The position numbers and the translations under genes were made by a program. This document shows positions 1 through 6,429 of a DNA stretch of 6,571 nt, one piece after another; within the stretch, counting starts at the first letter, position 1; each line of letters starts with the position of its first letter. The notes under the pieces were generated by a model, which ran no database searches, was not told the origin of the DNA, and saw only the letters and a program-made list of their open reading frames with translations. This DNA comes from Cyclobacteriaceae bacterium (GTDB lineage: Bacteria > Bacteroidota > Bacteroidia > Cytophagales > Cyclobacteriaceae): positions 1 through 6,571 of the forward strand of contig JAUUZS010000248.1 of assembly GCA_030589835.1 (NCBI GenBank), written 5' to 3'.

Positions 1-779
1 ATAAATACAAAACCCTGCCTGATCTTTCGGATCAACTGGGTGAAAATATCCTTACAAATTCCGAATCACTTTGCGGGGTCAGCCATGCGGACCGCAAGCT
101 TAACAATGGGATTGCTATTTCTTCGTATTTCAATCCCGATGAGCATACCCATATAGAAGTCGTCAAGTACAATGACCAATCCGGGGCGATGGCAAAATTG
201 GCAACTCTAGCCGTTGGCAAAGGCAGTGGTATTAAGCGATTTATTAAATGGATACTTACAGCCATTGCTCACCCCCTGGATTTTTTAAGGCTCACCTTCA
301 GCTTCAGAAACCTGGGGCGAAATTCCATTATATTCCTTGTGATGCAGTCACTCGATAATTCGATGCGCATGGTGTGGAAAAGAGGTTTATTTCGCCATGG
401 CATATCCATTAAAAATGACAAGGATTCGAAGGTTCCGGCCTACATCCCTATTGGTCAGGAAGTCATGAACCGGTACGCTAAAAAAGTGAATGGCATCGCA
501 CAGAATTCCTGGCTGGAAATCATCTTGAATATGCCCATGACTGCCCACATATTGGGAGGGTGCCCGATGGGAAAAACTAAGGAACACGGAGTTGTAAATG
601 ATCATTTTGAGGTGCATGGGTATCAAAACATGTATGTTCTTGATGGTTCTGTAATTCCTTGTAATCCCGGGGTGAACCCCAGCCTGAGCATTACTGCCCT
701 CGCTGAATATGCCATGGATCATATTGATGAGAAAAAAGGGAATACGGTGACTCCTCTTGATGAATTGGTACTACTGTGA
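1..779 (+). CDS. GMC-family FAD-dependent oxidoreductase, C-terminal part (5'-truncated by window edge)
   Basis: The reading frame is open from base 3 to the TGA at 777-779, giving 258 residues with no in-frame stop. The protein therefore begins upstream, and the ATG at 189 is internal. Family members oxidise alcohols or sterols with FAD as cofactor. The visible part is the substrate-binding and C-terminal GMC region. A TNSE segment near fragment residue 19 resembles the cholesterol-oxidase-like branch. The motif AHILGGCPMG carries the expected active-site His (fragment residue 182, bases 546-548). It is followed by GVVNDHFEVHG, YVLDGSVIPCNPGVNPSL with the second active-site-type Asn (residue 225, bases 675-677), and the closing FAD-contacting helix ITALAEYAM. 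Residues 79-94 are hydrophobic and might touch a membrane. Substrate and exact subfamily cannot be set without the N-terminal Rossmann half. The stop codon directly abuts a repeat element. Confidence 0.9.
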   Translation, partial: KYKTLPDLSDQLGENILTNSESLCGVSHADRKLNNGIAISSYFNPDEHTHIEVVKYNDQSGAMAKLATLAVGKGSGIKRFIKWILTAIAHPLDFLRLTFSFRNLGRNSIIFLVMQSLDNSMRMVWKRGLFRHGISIKNDKDSKVPAYIPIGQEVMNRYAKKVNGIAQNSWLEIILNMPMTAHILGGCPMGKTKEHGVVNDHFEVHGYQNMYVLDGSVIPCNPGVNPSLSITALAEYAMDHIDEKKGNTVTPLDELVLL

Positions 780-999
780 TTTTAATGGAAACCTATGTTG
801 TAAAGGACGGAAGACCGAAGTCAGGAGTCAGAAGAAGAGGCTTCTTGAATAAGCAACTATTCACGTTTCTTAATCCTACTTTGGACTTTTTACTCGTTTT
901 TAATTTCGGTCTTCAGTCTCCGGTCTTCCGACTTCTGACATAATCTATTATCTTTCATTAAACCTGCCTGGCGGCCAGGCAGGTTCGTGGTAGAACCAA
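779..999 (+). repeat. Copy A of a ~180-bp interspersed repeat (inverted relative to copy B)
   Basis: The core runs 781-962, beginning TTTAATGGAAACCTATG and ending TTTCATTAAA, so its ends form an imperfect terminal inverted repeat. The interior holds short degenerate units such as GGAAGACC, GAAGTC and GGAGTC near the left end. Complementary units (GGTCTTCCGACTTCTGAC) lie near the right end, so a single strand could fold into a long hairpin. The reverse complement of 921-962 matches 1271-1312 at 37 of 42 positions by my hand alignment, and the left 17 bases match the reverse complement of 1441-1457 with one difference. Homology with copy B continues past the core into GGTAGAACCAA (989-999), interrupted only by the palindrome at 963-983. 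There is no coding potential. The structure resembles a MITE or an intergenic hairpin repeat; no transposase is visible nearby. Confidence 0.8.
963..983. repeat. 21-bp GC-rich palindrome, copy 1
   Basis: Two perfect 9-base arms, CCTGCCTGG and CCAGGCAGG, flank a CGG centre. It lies between TTTCATTAAA and TTCGTGGTAGAACCA. In repeat copy B the matching flanks (reverse complement of 1255-1280) are joined directly, so exactly these 21 bases look like an insertion. GC-rich palindromes of this type recur in intergenic DNA of Bacteroidota as far as I recall; their function is not known to me. Confidence 0.85.
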
Positions 1000-1254
1000 T
1001 GAATTAAAACTGCCTATAAAAAAGAAACGCAAATAATGACGTAAAAAAACCGGTATTGTGAAGATTAAATATCGTATAAAAATATTTTTGTGATAATATT
1101 TTGCAAATTGCGCTGACAAATTTTGCTTTTTTATGTAATGAATGGTTTTTAGGAAAGGATTCAATCCTAATTTTTTATGATTTTGAATTATCCGGAGCCT
1201 TAGTAAGGAAAATTACACTTAAACAAACCAAACAATTTTATATTGTAAAATTAT
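1000..1254. other. AT-rich spacer between the inverted repeat copies; no gene seen
   Basis: This is the middle of the 725-bp gap at 780-1504. Short open frames exist on both strands here but have low-complexity, Phe/Ile/Lys-rich translations and run into the repeats, so none is supported as a gene. One TATTTTTG at 1083-1090 fits the Bacteroidota -7 pattern TAnnTTTG. Its nearest upstream TTG (1056-1058) is 24 bases away, outside the usual spacing, so it may be chance in AT-rich DNA. A short local palindrome occurs at about 1077-1089, and another (arms AATTTTA and TAAAATT) at about 1230-1252. Confidence 0.5.
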
Positions 1255-1459
1255 TTGGTTCTACCGTGAGTTTAATGGAAGATAGTAAATTTTGTCAGAA
1301 GTTGGAAGACCGAAGTAAAAAAAGGTGAAATACCAATGCAGGAATAAGAAACATTAACATTTGCTGATTTTGGAATTCTTTTCTTCCGACTCCAGACTTC
1401 GGACCTGCCTGGACGGTAGGCAGGCTTCTGGCTCTCGGACCATAGTTTTCCATTAAAAT
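1255..1459 (-). repeat. Copy B of the ~180-bp interspersed repeat (reverse orientation)
   Basis: The core runs 1271-1457, from TTTAATGGAAGATAG to TTTTCCATTAAA. Read on the minus strand it aligns with copy A end to end: the outer end, the GAAGTC/GGAGTC unit tract, a mid-element GTTTCTTA-TCCT block, and the other end. Homology also continues into the shared TTGGTTCTACC flank (1255-1265). After removal of the palindrome at 1404-1424 it is shorter than copy A by small deletions. Many of the differences I checked are transitions, consistent with an old duplication decaying by point mutation. It ends about 45 bases before the FadL-like gene, so a promoter for that gene may lie within or just after it. 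Confidence 0.8.
1404..1424. repeat. 21-bp GC-rich palindrome, copy 2
   Basis: Seven-base arms CCTGCCT and AGGCAGG surround GGACGGT. It has the same length and the same outer sequence as the palindrome at 963-983, but an imperfect centre. It lies inside repeat copy B. At the equivalent point of copy A (about 806-811, GGAAG next to ACCGAAGTC) the flanks are contiguous, so this too looks like a clean 21-bp insertion, at a different site in the element. Confidence 0.85.
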
Positions 1460-1504
1460 AACAGTAGAACAAATTATTTTATGATAAATAACTAAATTTT
1501 AATT

Positions 1505-2803
1505 ATGATGAAAAAACTTACTTTAGTTTGTCTATTATTTACTTTTATTAGCCATATCAGTTTTGGTTCCGGATACCAGGTTTTGCTGCAAGGAAACAGA
1601 ACAACCGGTATGGGCAATTTAGGAGTGATGATGTATAGCGATGCATCAAGCTTATTTTTCAATCCCGGAGCTATGGGATTCATGGACCATAATAGTATTC
1701 AAATTGGATTCAATCCGATTTTTGCCAGTACAACGTACTGGAATTCAGAAACTGAATATAGCAACTATACTGCCAACTCTGACAATCCTATGGGAACGCC
1801 GTTTCATGTATTTGCTGTATGGGGACCTCAAGAAAGCAACCTAAAATTTGGCATTGGCGCATTTACCCCCTTTGGTTCTGGTGTGAATTGGGGAAACGAA
1901 TGGGCGGGAAGAGATCTCCTGAATGAATTGTCACTCAAAGCCATTCAGATCCAGCCAACAATATCTTATAAAATCAGCGATAAGTTGGCCATCGGTGCAG
2001 GCCTTGATGTAACCATTGGCAGTGTACTGCTAAAAAAATCAATATTGCAGGATGGCAGAGTTGATGGAGATATTTTTGAAGAAGGTTCAGCCACATTAGA
2101 TGGTAGCGCTACAACAGCTTTCGGCTTCAATATTGGATTACTATACAAAGCATCCGACAAACTTGATATTGGATTAGATTATCGTTCGAAGGTTGCCATG
2201 AACGTAGAGGATGGAACTGCAGATTTTACGGTTCCTGCTTCATTGGCATCCTATTTTCCTGCCGACAACACTTTTAATGCAGAACTTCCTTTGCCATCAG
2301 TAATAAGTGTCGGGCTTACGTATCATGTAAATGAGCGTTTTGAGCTGGGAACACAATTTGATTGGGTTGGCTGGGGAGCTTACGAATCACTGGATATTAG
2401 TTTTGGTGAAACAACAGCGCTGCTGGAGAACACCAGTTCTCCGAGAAACTATGAGGATTCATGGGTAATTCATTTTGGTGGAGAATATAAATTAGAATCC
2501 AATTTGCAACTGCGGGCAGGATTTTATTATGATAAAACACCAGTACAAGATGGTTATATGACTGCTGAAACTCCCGATAATGATCGCCTTGGTTTGACCG
2601 CCGGTTTGGGGTATAGCATTGGCGAGCGCTTTCAGCTCGACCTCTCTTTCTTGTATATTAATAGCGCCGAACGTGAGCAAACAGAACAGCAGGCAATAGA
2701 TGCCAATACTCTGGATCCTGTTGCAGGCACAAGGGAAGTGATGCCGGGTACCTACAAATTGAATGCCTTAATCCCGGGACTTTCTATAGCTTACAAATTT
2801 TAA
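1505..2803 (+). CDS. FadL/OmpP1/TodX-family outer-membrane transport protein
   Basis: This is a 432-residue protein, the usual size for the FadL family. FadL proteins are 14-strand beta-barrels that carry long-chain fatty acids and other hydrophobic compounds across the outer membrane. A signal peptide is clear: MMKK, a hydrophobic stretch at about 5-17, and likely cleavage near residue 21 (SFG/SG). The mature N terminus has the family hatch pattern: GYQVLLQGNRTTGMGNLGVM, then DASSLFFNPGAM (residues 46-57), equivalent to the FadL 'asn-pro-ala' segment. Alternating hydrophobic strands rich in Gly, Tyr and Trp follow, and the chain ends in YKF with a terminal Phe, typical of barrel insertion. 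The start at 1505 is chosen because it gives the Lys-Lys signal peptide; the second Met at 1508 is equally possible. No Shine-Dalgarno is visible, as is common in Bacteroidota. The hydrolase gene follows after 17 bp, suggesting an operon. Actual cargo is unknown. Confidence 0.9.
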   Translation: MMKKLTLVCLLFTFISHISFGSGYQVLLQGNRTTGMGNLGVMMYSDASSLFFNPGAMGFMDHNSIQIGFNPIFASTTYWNSETEYSNYTANSDNPMGTPFHVFAVWGPQESNLKFGIGAFTPFGSGVNWGNEWAGRDLLNELSLKAIQIQPTISYKISDKLAIGAGLDVTIGSVLLKKSILQDGRVDGDIFEEGSATLDGSATTAFGFNIGLLYKASDKLDIGLDYRSKVAMNVEDGTADFTVPASLASYFPADNTFNAELPLPSVISVGLTYHVNERFELGTQFDWVGWGAYESLDISFGETTALLENTSSPRNYEDSWVIHFGGEYKLESNLQLRAGFYYDKTPVQDGYMTAETPDNDRLGLTAGLGYSIGERFQLDLSFLYINSAEREQTEQQAIDANTLDPVAGTREVMPGTYKLNALIPGLSIAYKF

Positions 2804-2820
2804 TTTTAAATTACAGAACA

Positions 2821-4260
2821 ATGAAAACTTGGATTAAAAATCTAATATATATCGTACCAGCATTAGTAATATTCAATGCATGTACTCCGGAAATCAGCGT
2901 TCCCGATCCTGTTGCAGGCAGTGCTGATTTTAGCAATTACGTATCAATAGGTAACTCACTCACTGCCGGCTATTCCGATAATGGTCTTTACCAGGAAGGT
3001 CAATTGTTATCCTTTCCGAATTTGATCGCTCAGCAAATGCAAGAAATAACCCAAAGTGATTTCATTCAGCCCGATATTCCCGGAAATGGCTCTGGTTATA
3101 TGTACGTCACCACACTGGCGCCTACATTTGGGGAGTTTGACCCAGATCCTAATTGGCTAAATCAAGTCGAAGGTACGTTTAACAACCTTGGCGTGCCGGG
3201 TATACGGATCAAAGACATTACGTTCAATGGCTACGGATCTAGCCCACAGGTTAATCCCTACTTCTACAGAATGCTTGGCGGCAAAGATACGAATATGTCG
3301 TACCTGGATCTGGTAGCAACAAATCCCCCTACTTTTTTTACGAGCTGGATGGGAAGTAACGATGTGTTGGGTTATGCCTCTACAGGTGGCGTAGCAGGAA
3401 TTGCCGGTGCTCCAGGAACAGGCATGGGAGGGCTTACTGATCCTGATACGGAATTCAAGCCCTTATATGATGCGTTGATTGCCACACTGACTGCTCAAGG
3501 AGGTAAAGGTGTCGTGGTCACCATTCCGGATATTACGCTCGCTCCATTTTTCACTACAGTTCCACATGCTTCCATCCCTTTAGATGAAGCTACAGCTGCT
3601 ACATTAATGAGCATGACTGCCTTTGGTGGTTTTAATGCTGCACTAGATGGTCTGGTTGCCCTAAATCTTATCCCCGCATCAGAGGCTGATAAAAGGAAAG
3701 TTCAATATGCTGAGGGAGTCAATTCCATTCTTATTCAGGATAATGATTTGTTTGATTTGAGTTCCATTTTAGGAACTATAAATCCCGCTTTGGCTGCCTA
3801 TGGTCAAATAAGACAGGCCAATGACCAGGACTTTATTCTGTTGACCTCTATGTCTATTATTGGAGAACTTGCTGATCCGAATAATCCATTGTCTGCCATT
3901 GGCGTAGTGGTACCTTTGGGAGATGAGTACGTGTTGACTAAGGATGAAGCAGTAAACGTTACTTCATATACCAACAATTTCAATAGTATCATTCGGGGAT
4001 ATGCTTCCGCTAGTCCTGATATTGCCGTATTTGAAGTAAATGACCTGCTCGGAGAATTGAAAGAAGGCATTTTTTCAGATGGTGTTAATGTGAATGCAGA
4101 TTTTCTTACAGGTGGTGCTTTTTCATTGGATGGTGTGCACCTCACACCTAGAGGATATTCCATGGTGGCTAATGGCATTATTGAAACCATCAACACTAAT
4201 TTTAATGCAACAATATCCCCCGTGATTATAAATAATTACAGAGCAGTTATTCTGCCATAA
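2821..4260 (+). CDS. SGNH/GDSL-type hydrolase lipoprotein
   Basis: This is a 479-residue protein with a lipoprotein signal peptide: Lys near the start, a hydrophobic core, and the lipobox-like FNAC with lipidated Cys21. It is therefore expected to be membrane-anchored, probably in the outer membrane. The SGNH blocks are in order. Block I is SIGNSLTAG, with Asn where GDSL has Asp and nucleophile Ser46. The block II Gly is in NLGVPGIRIKDI. Block III is GSND at 178-181 with Asn180. Block V is LDGVHLTPRGY with Asp437 and His440 completing the triad. The catalytic set is thus intact. Family members are esterases, lipases or acylhydrolases. The long stretch between blocks III and V (about 255 residues) is larger than in compact SGNH enzymes and contains Gly/Ala-rich insertions. 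Placement 17 bp after a FadL-type porin suggests release and then uptake of acyl chains, which is inference. A hairpin terminator follows 16 bp after the stop. Confidence 0.88.
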   Translation: MKTWIKNLIYIVPALVIFNACTPEISVPDPVAGSADFSNYVSIGNSLTAGYSDNGLYQEGQLLSFPNLIAQQMQEITQSDFIQPDIPGNGSGYMYVTTLAPTFGEFDPDPNWLNQVEGTFNNLGVPGIRIKDITFNGYGSSPQVNPYFYRMLGGKDTNMSYLDLVATNPPTFFTSWMGSNDVLGYASTGGVAGIAGAPGTGMGGLTDPDTEFKPLYDALIATLTAQGGKGVVVTIPDITLAPFFTTVPHASIPLDEATAATLMSMTAFGGFNAALDGLVALNLIPASEADKRKVQYAEGVNSILIQDNDLFDLSSILGTINPALAAYGQIRQANDQDFILLTSMSIIGELADPNNPLSAIGVVVPLGDEYVLTKDEAVNVTSYTNNFNSIIRGYASASPDIAVFEVNDLLGELKEGIFSDGVNVNADFLTGGAFSLDGVHLTPRGYSMVANGIIETINTNFNATISPVIINNYRAVILP

Positions 4261-4276
4261 AGTATATTTGAAGGTC

Positions 4277-4312
4277 AAAAAAAAAGCCCGGTAAATTACC
4301 GGGCTTTTTTTT
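4277..4312. terminator. Intrinsic terminator, bidirectional
   Basis: The stem GCCCGGT/ACCGGGC (4286-4292 and 4298-4304) has an AAATT loop. It is preceded by nine A and followed by eight T, so it can terminate transcription from either strand. It lies 16 bp after the hydrolase stop and about 147 bp beyond the 3' end of the convergent minus-strand gene. Confidence 0.93.
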
Positions 4313-4458
4313 GGGTAAAATTTTTATTAAAACATACGTTGGTGCCTGTTTCAGGTATTTAGCTATAGAGGTACAAACCGGCAGTTGGAGAATATTATTG
4401 CTGCTTTTGCATGTTGATGAAATCCAGGTAACATTCGAAAAGCATTTTTTTGTCCGAT

Positions 4459-4935
4459 TCATCCTTTCGGAGAGAGAATACTTTTTAAATCAGCAGGGGA
4501 GTAATGTATTGATTTTAAGGTTTTATTATCTTCCTTCCTATACACAAGAAAATGTCCATCCACCTCTTTATAGTAACAATCCATCCCTTTATGCTCTTTA
4601 TAATGTTGAATGGTTTTTTCTGCTTCTTCGAGGGTATTGCAGCTTTTACTCATATTCGACCTTTGAACTTCATCAAATAAATCGCTGAATTTCTCTCCCA
4701 TACCAAATTCCAGCACGGCTCCGCTCAACACATATTGGATGTCGCACAATGCGTCTGCAATTTCCACTACATCATGATTAAGTATCGCTGCCTCAAGTTC
4801 CTCAAGCTCTTCCCTGATCAGGGCAACACGCAATGCACATCTTTTTTTTGACGGTATCGTAGGCGCTTCCTCTATGGGATGCTTAAAAGTTTTATGAAAT
4901 TCTGCCACCTGGTTTAACGAATCTAAAGCCTTCAT
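4459..4935 (-). CDS. MazG/PRA-PH-like nucleoside triphosphate pyrophosphohydrolase
   Basis: This is a 158-residue all-alpha NTP pyrophosphohydrolase of the MazG/phosphoribosyl-ATP pyrophosphatase type, expected in the cytosol. Such enzymes cleave NTPs (often non-canonical) or related nucleotides to the monophosphate and pyrophosphate with Mg2+. The metal-binding signature EExxE...ExxD is present: EELEE at residues 42-46, then EIADALCD with Glu58, Asp61 and Asp65. It is followed by the helix IQYVLSGAVLEFGM. The C-terminal third (FLVYRKEDNKTLKSIHYSPADL) resembles the tail of Bacteroidota members as I remember them. I chose the Met at 4935, which begins MKALDSLNQVAEFHKTF as family proteins usually do. 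An upstream in-frame Met at 5001 would add 22 Cys/Phe/Tyr-rich residues that look untranslated. GGA sits immediately before the chosen ATG, too close for a good Shine-Dalgarno. The gene converges on the terminator at 4277-4312. The specific nucleotide substrate cannot be told from sequence. Confidence 0.85.
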   Translation of the reverse strand: MKALDSLNQVAEFHKTFKHPIEEAPTIPSKKRCALRVALIREELEELEAAILNHDVVEIADALCDIQYVLSGAVLEFGMGEKFSDLFDEVQRSNMSKSCNTLEEAEKTIQHYKEHKGMDCYYKEVDGHFLVYRKEDNKTLKSIHYSPADLKSILSPKG

Positions 4936-5112
4936 TCCTTTATCAATTTTGATGATTCCGCAATAATAAAAAAAAGAATTCAGGAAGCAGGTATAAAACA
5001 TACATACATTGACTATTTATTACATTATTATATACTCCATATTAACTTTATCTACGGTTATTATTTCATATAAGAGTAGATTTCATTTATTTTAGCACTT
5101 CTAAAATTAAGT

Positions 5113-5946
5113 ATGAATACTATGAATTTATCTAAAAGAATAATCAATACATTTTTGTTTTTTATCATTGCTACTTTTGTTTTTCAATCAGGATTTGCAC
5201 AGAAGCCAGAAACTGAGATTGAGCAATTCATAAAGGATTATACAAAATCCTACGAAAACATAACAAAAACCAGGGACAAGCAAAGTGTCTTGAATTATGT
5301 GTCAAAGGACTTGTTTTCAACCATCATCAAGTCGAATGTCGTTGACGATTTTGGCTTAATACAAAGCTCTTATGCTGATTTGGATTCCTATTTGGAGCAG
5401 ATATTAAGGACTGAAGCTATGGAAGTCAAATATGAAGTTAAGGATATCCTGCGGTCAAAAGTAAGAGGAAAATCAGGAGTTGTAGTTTGCGAGATTGCCG
5501 TTCAGGTGTCTTCAAAAGGAGAAACATGGAATAAAGGAACTGAACTCACCACTTTTGTATTGAAAAAATTTAAAAGTGGATGGAAAATTTTAAACTTCAA
5601 TGTGGTAAGTCTTGAAGAAGAGCAAAATAAAGGGACGTGTATGATAGAAGTTTTTAAGGCCTCTTCAGGAAGTTATATGGTTAAAACCGTAGTTCCAAAA
5701 GGAAGTACTTATGAATCAAACATCAATAATTTTGAATTTAATCCAGGAAATGGGATTGTGTACATCAGCCTTGATGGAGAAAATAGCTATTCCTGGTTCC
5801 ATGATGGCCCCATCACAAAATTGGGTCAGGGAAATCAGCCTGACGAAGTGGTTGGCCCTGCGATTGATGAGTATCAAGCGGTATTGAACATCGTAAAACT
5901 TGATCTTTATAAAGGCAATTGCCTGAATTATAAAAGTAAAAATTAG
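5113..5946 (+). CDS. Secreted protein with NTF2-like N-terminal region; function unknown
   Basis: This is a 277-residue protein with a clear signal peptide: positive residues (SKR), a hydrophobic core at 10-24, and a probable cut in GFA/QK after residue 29. It is exported to the periplasm or outside. Residues 31-166 read like an NTF2/SnoaL-type cone fold. Two or three amphipathic helices (IEQFIKDYTKSYENI and DLDSYLEQILR) precede strands KYEVKDILR, KSGVVVCEIAVQV, GTELTTFVLKKF and GWKILNFNVV. This assignment is by pattern only. Residues 167-277 are beta-rich and unfamiliar, with Cys176 near the beginning and Cys270 near the end, which might form a disulfide. I recognise no catalytic motif. A second Met at codon 4 is an alternative start. 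It is divergent from the pyrophosphohydrolase gene and stands alone, with a terminator 25 bp after the stop. It may be a binding or scaffold protein, but no function is claimed. Confidence 0.8.
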   Translation: MNTMNLSKRIINTFLFFIIATFVFQSGFAQKPETEIEQFIKDYTKSYENITKTRDKQSVLNYVSKDLFSTIIKSNVVDDFGLIQSSYADLDSYLEQILRTEAMEVKYEVKDILRSKVRGKSGVVVCEIAVQVSSKGETWNKGTELTTFVLKKFKSGWKILNFNVVSLEEEQNKGTCMIEVFKASSGSYMVKTVVPKGSTYESNINNFEFNPGNGIVYISLDGENSYSWFHDGPITKLGQGNQPDEVVGPAIDEYQAVLNIVKLDLYKGNCLNYKSKN

Positions 5947-5970
5947 CATACCACTTATTTCATGCTCTAC

Positions 5971-5998
5971 AAAGCCGGCCAAACGCCGGCTTTTTTTT
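5971..5998 (+). terminator. Intrinsic terminator after the secreted-protein gene
   Basis: A perfect GCCGGC/GCCGGC stem (5974-5979 and 5985-5990) with loop CAAAC is extended by AAA/TTT pairs and followed by eight T. It ends the single-gene transcript from 5113. Confidence 0.93.
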
Positions 5999-6017
5999 GT
6001 CTTCATGCTGCTAGTGT

Positions 6018-6071
6018 CAAGTATAGATAATAAATCAATTGGGAATTGAAGCCACTAAGGTGGGATGTCAC
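6018..6071 (+). repeat. Degenerate direct repeat, copy 1
   Basis: It shares AATTGGGAATTGAAG exactly with 6444-6459, followed by a looser match CxCTA...TGGGAxGTCA and preceded by a TxAAGTA...AATAAAT match. The second copy is about 410 bp downstream in the same orientation. Confidence 0.65.
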
Positions 6072-6152
6072 TTTGTCCATTACCATCAAACTTTAAAGTC
6101 AGCATGTTTATTATCTACTGTCATGTGATGGATAATTCATGCCTGGCTGGTC

Positions 6153-6183
6153 GTTCATCCCGGTGTAAACAACCGGGACGAAC
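6153..6183. repeat. Hairpin with 12-bp stem
   Basis: Arms GTTCATCCCGGT (6153-6164) and ACCGGGACGAAC (6172-6183) pair at 11 of 12 positions around GTGTAAA. No T tract follows, so it is not a typical terminator. Confidence 0.6.
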
Positions 6184-6345
6184 CAAAGAAAAATCAAGAC
6201 AAAACAATGCTGCCTACCCGCAATTCCAACACACCCTCGCTGTTTTGCCGCGCCTGTGCGCCTGAGCTAGCCGGATTTGATCCGATCATTTTTAGCGATC
6301 ATAAGATCAAAATTGACTGAATGCAATTTCATTAGCTATCCTCCA

Positions 6346-6353
6346 TATCTTTG
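6346..6353 (+). promoter_or_regulatory. Candidate Bacteroidota -7 promoter element
   Basis: TATCTTTG fits the Bacteroidota primary-sigma -7 pattern TAnnTTTG exactly. The best -33-like sequence is TTTC at 6327-6330, with spacing of 15, shorter than usual. No reading frame longer than a few codons begins downstream; the first ATG at 6384 meets a stop after four codons. Confidence 0.3.
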
Positions 6354-6393
6354 TACTTATAAATTAAGGGAACATAAGTTTTTATGACTATAT

Positions 6394-6417
6394 ACTAATC
6401 CCGTATTCGGGATTGGT
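6394..6417. repeat. Hairpin downstream of the -7-like box
   Basis: ACTAATCCCG (6394-6403) pairs with CGGGATTGGT (6408-6417) over ten positions, including one G-U, around a TATT loop. Only a short T run follows, so termination activity is doubtful; it may be an RNA structure. Confidence 0.45.
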
Positions 6418-6429
6418 TAGTTTACGATC

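Noticed and set aside
189..779. ATG at 189 as the start of a short stand-alone oxidoreductase gene
   Set aside because: The same frame is open from base 3 with family-like sequence (for example the TNSE segment), so the ATG is internal to a longer protein cut by the window edge.
958..1328. Short frames on both strands in the gap before the FadL gene
   Set aside because: They overlap the repeat copies and palindrome, have low-complexity AT-driven translations and show no domain or signal.
779..1459. CRISPR array or integron attachment sites as an explanation for the repeats
   Set aside because: There are only two copies, in inverted orientation and of about 180 bp, with no regular spacers, cas genes or integrase; this fits a hairpin repeat pair instead.
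4936..5001. Extending the pyrophosphohydrolase to the upstream Met at 5001
   Set aside because: The added 22 residues are Phe/Tyr/Cys-rich and unlike the usual N terminus; the Met at 4935 gives a family-like beginning.
5009..5036. TTGACT...TATACT resembling an E. coli-type promoter, spacing 16
   Set aside because: Bacteroidota primary sigma factors normally use a -33 TTTG and -7 TAnnTTTG, and the region is very AT-rich, so the match may be chance; not enough to annotate.
6209..6222. CTGCCTACCC near 6210 as a third copy of the 21-bp palindrome
   Set aside because: Only the left arm is similar; no AGGCAGG partner follows.
6065..6265. A 66-residue plus-strand frame in the tail
   Set aside because: Its translation crosses the hairpin and the GC-rich patch, has mixed composition and no recognisable family; it looks like a chance frame in repeat DNA.
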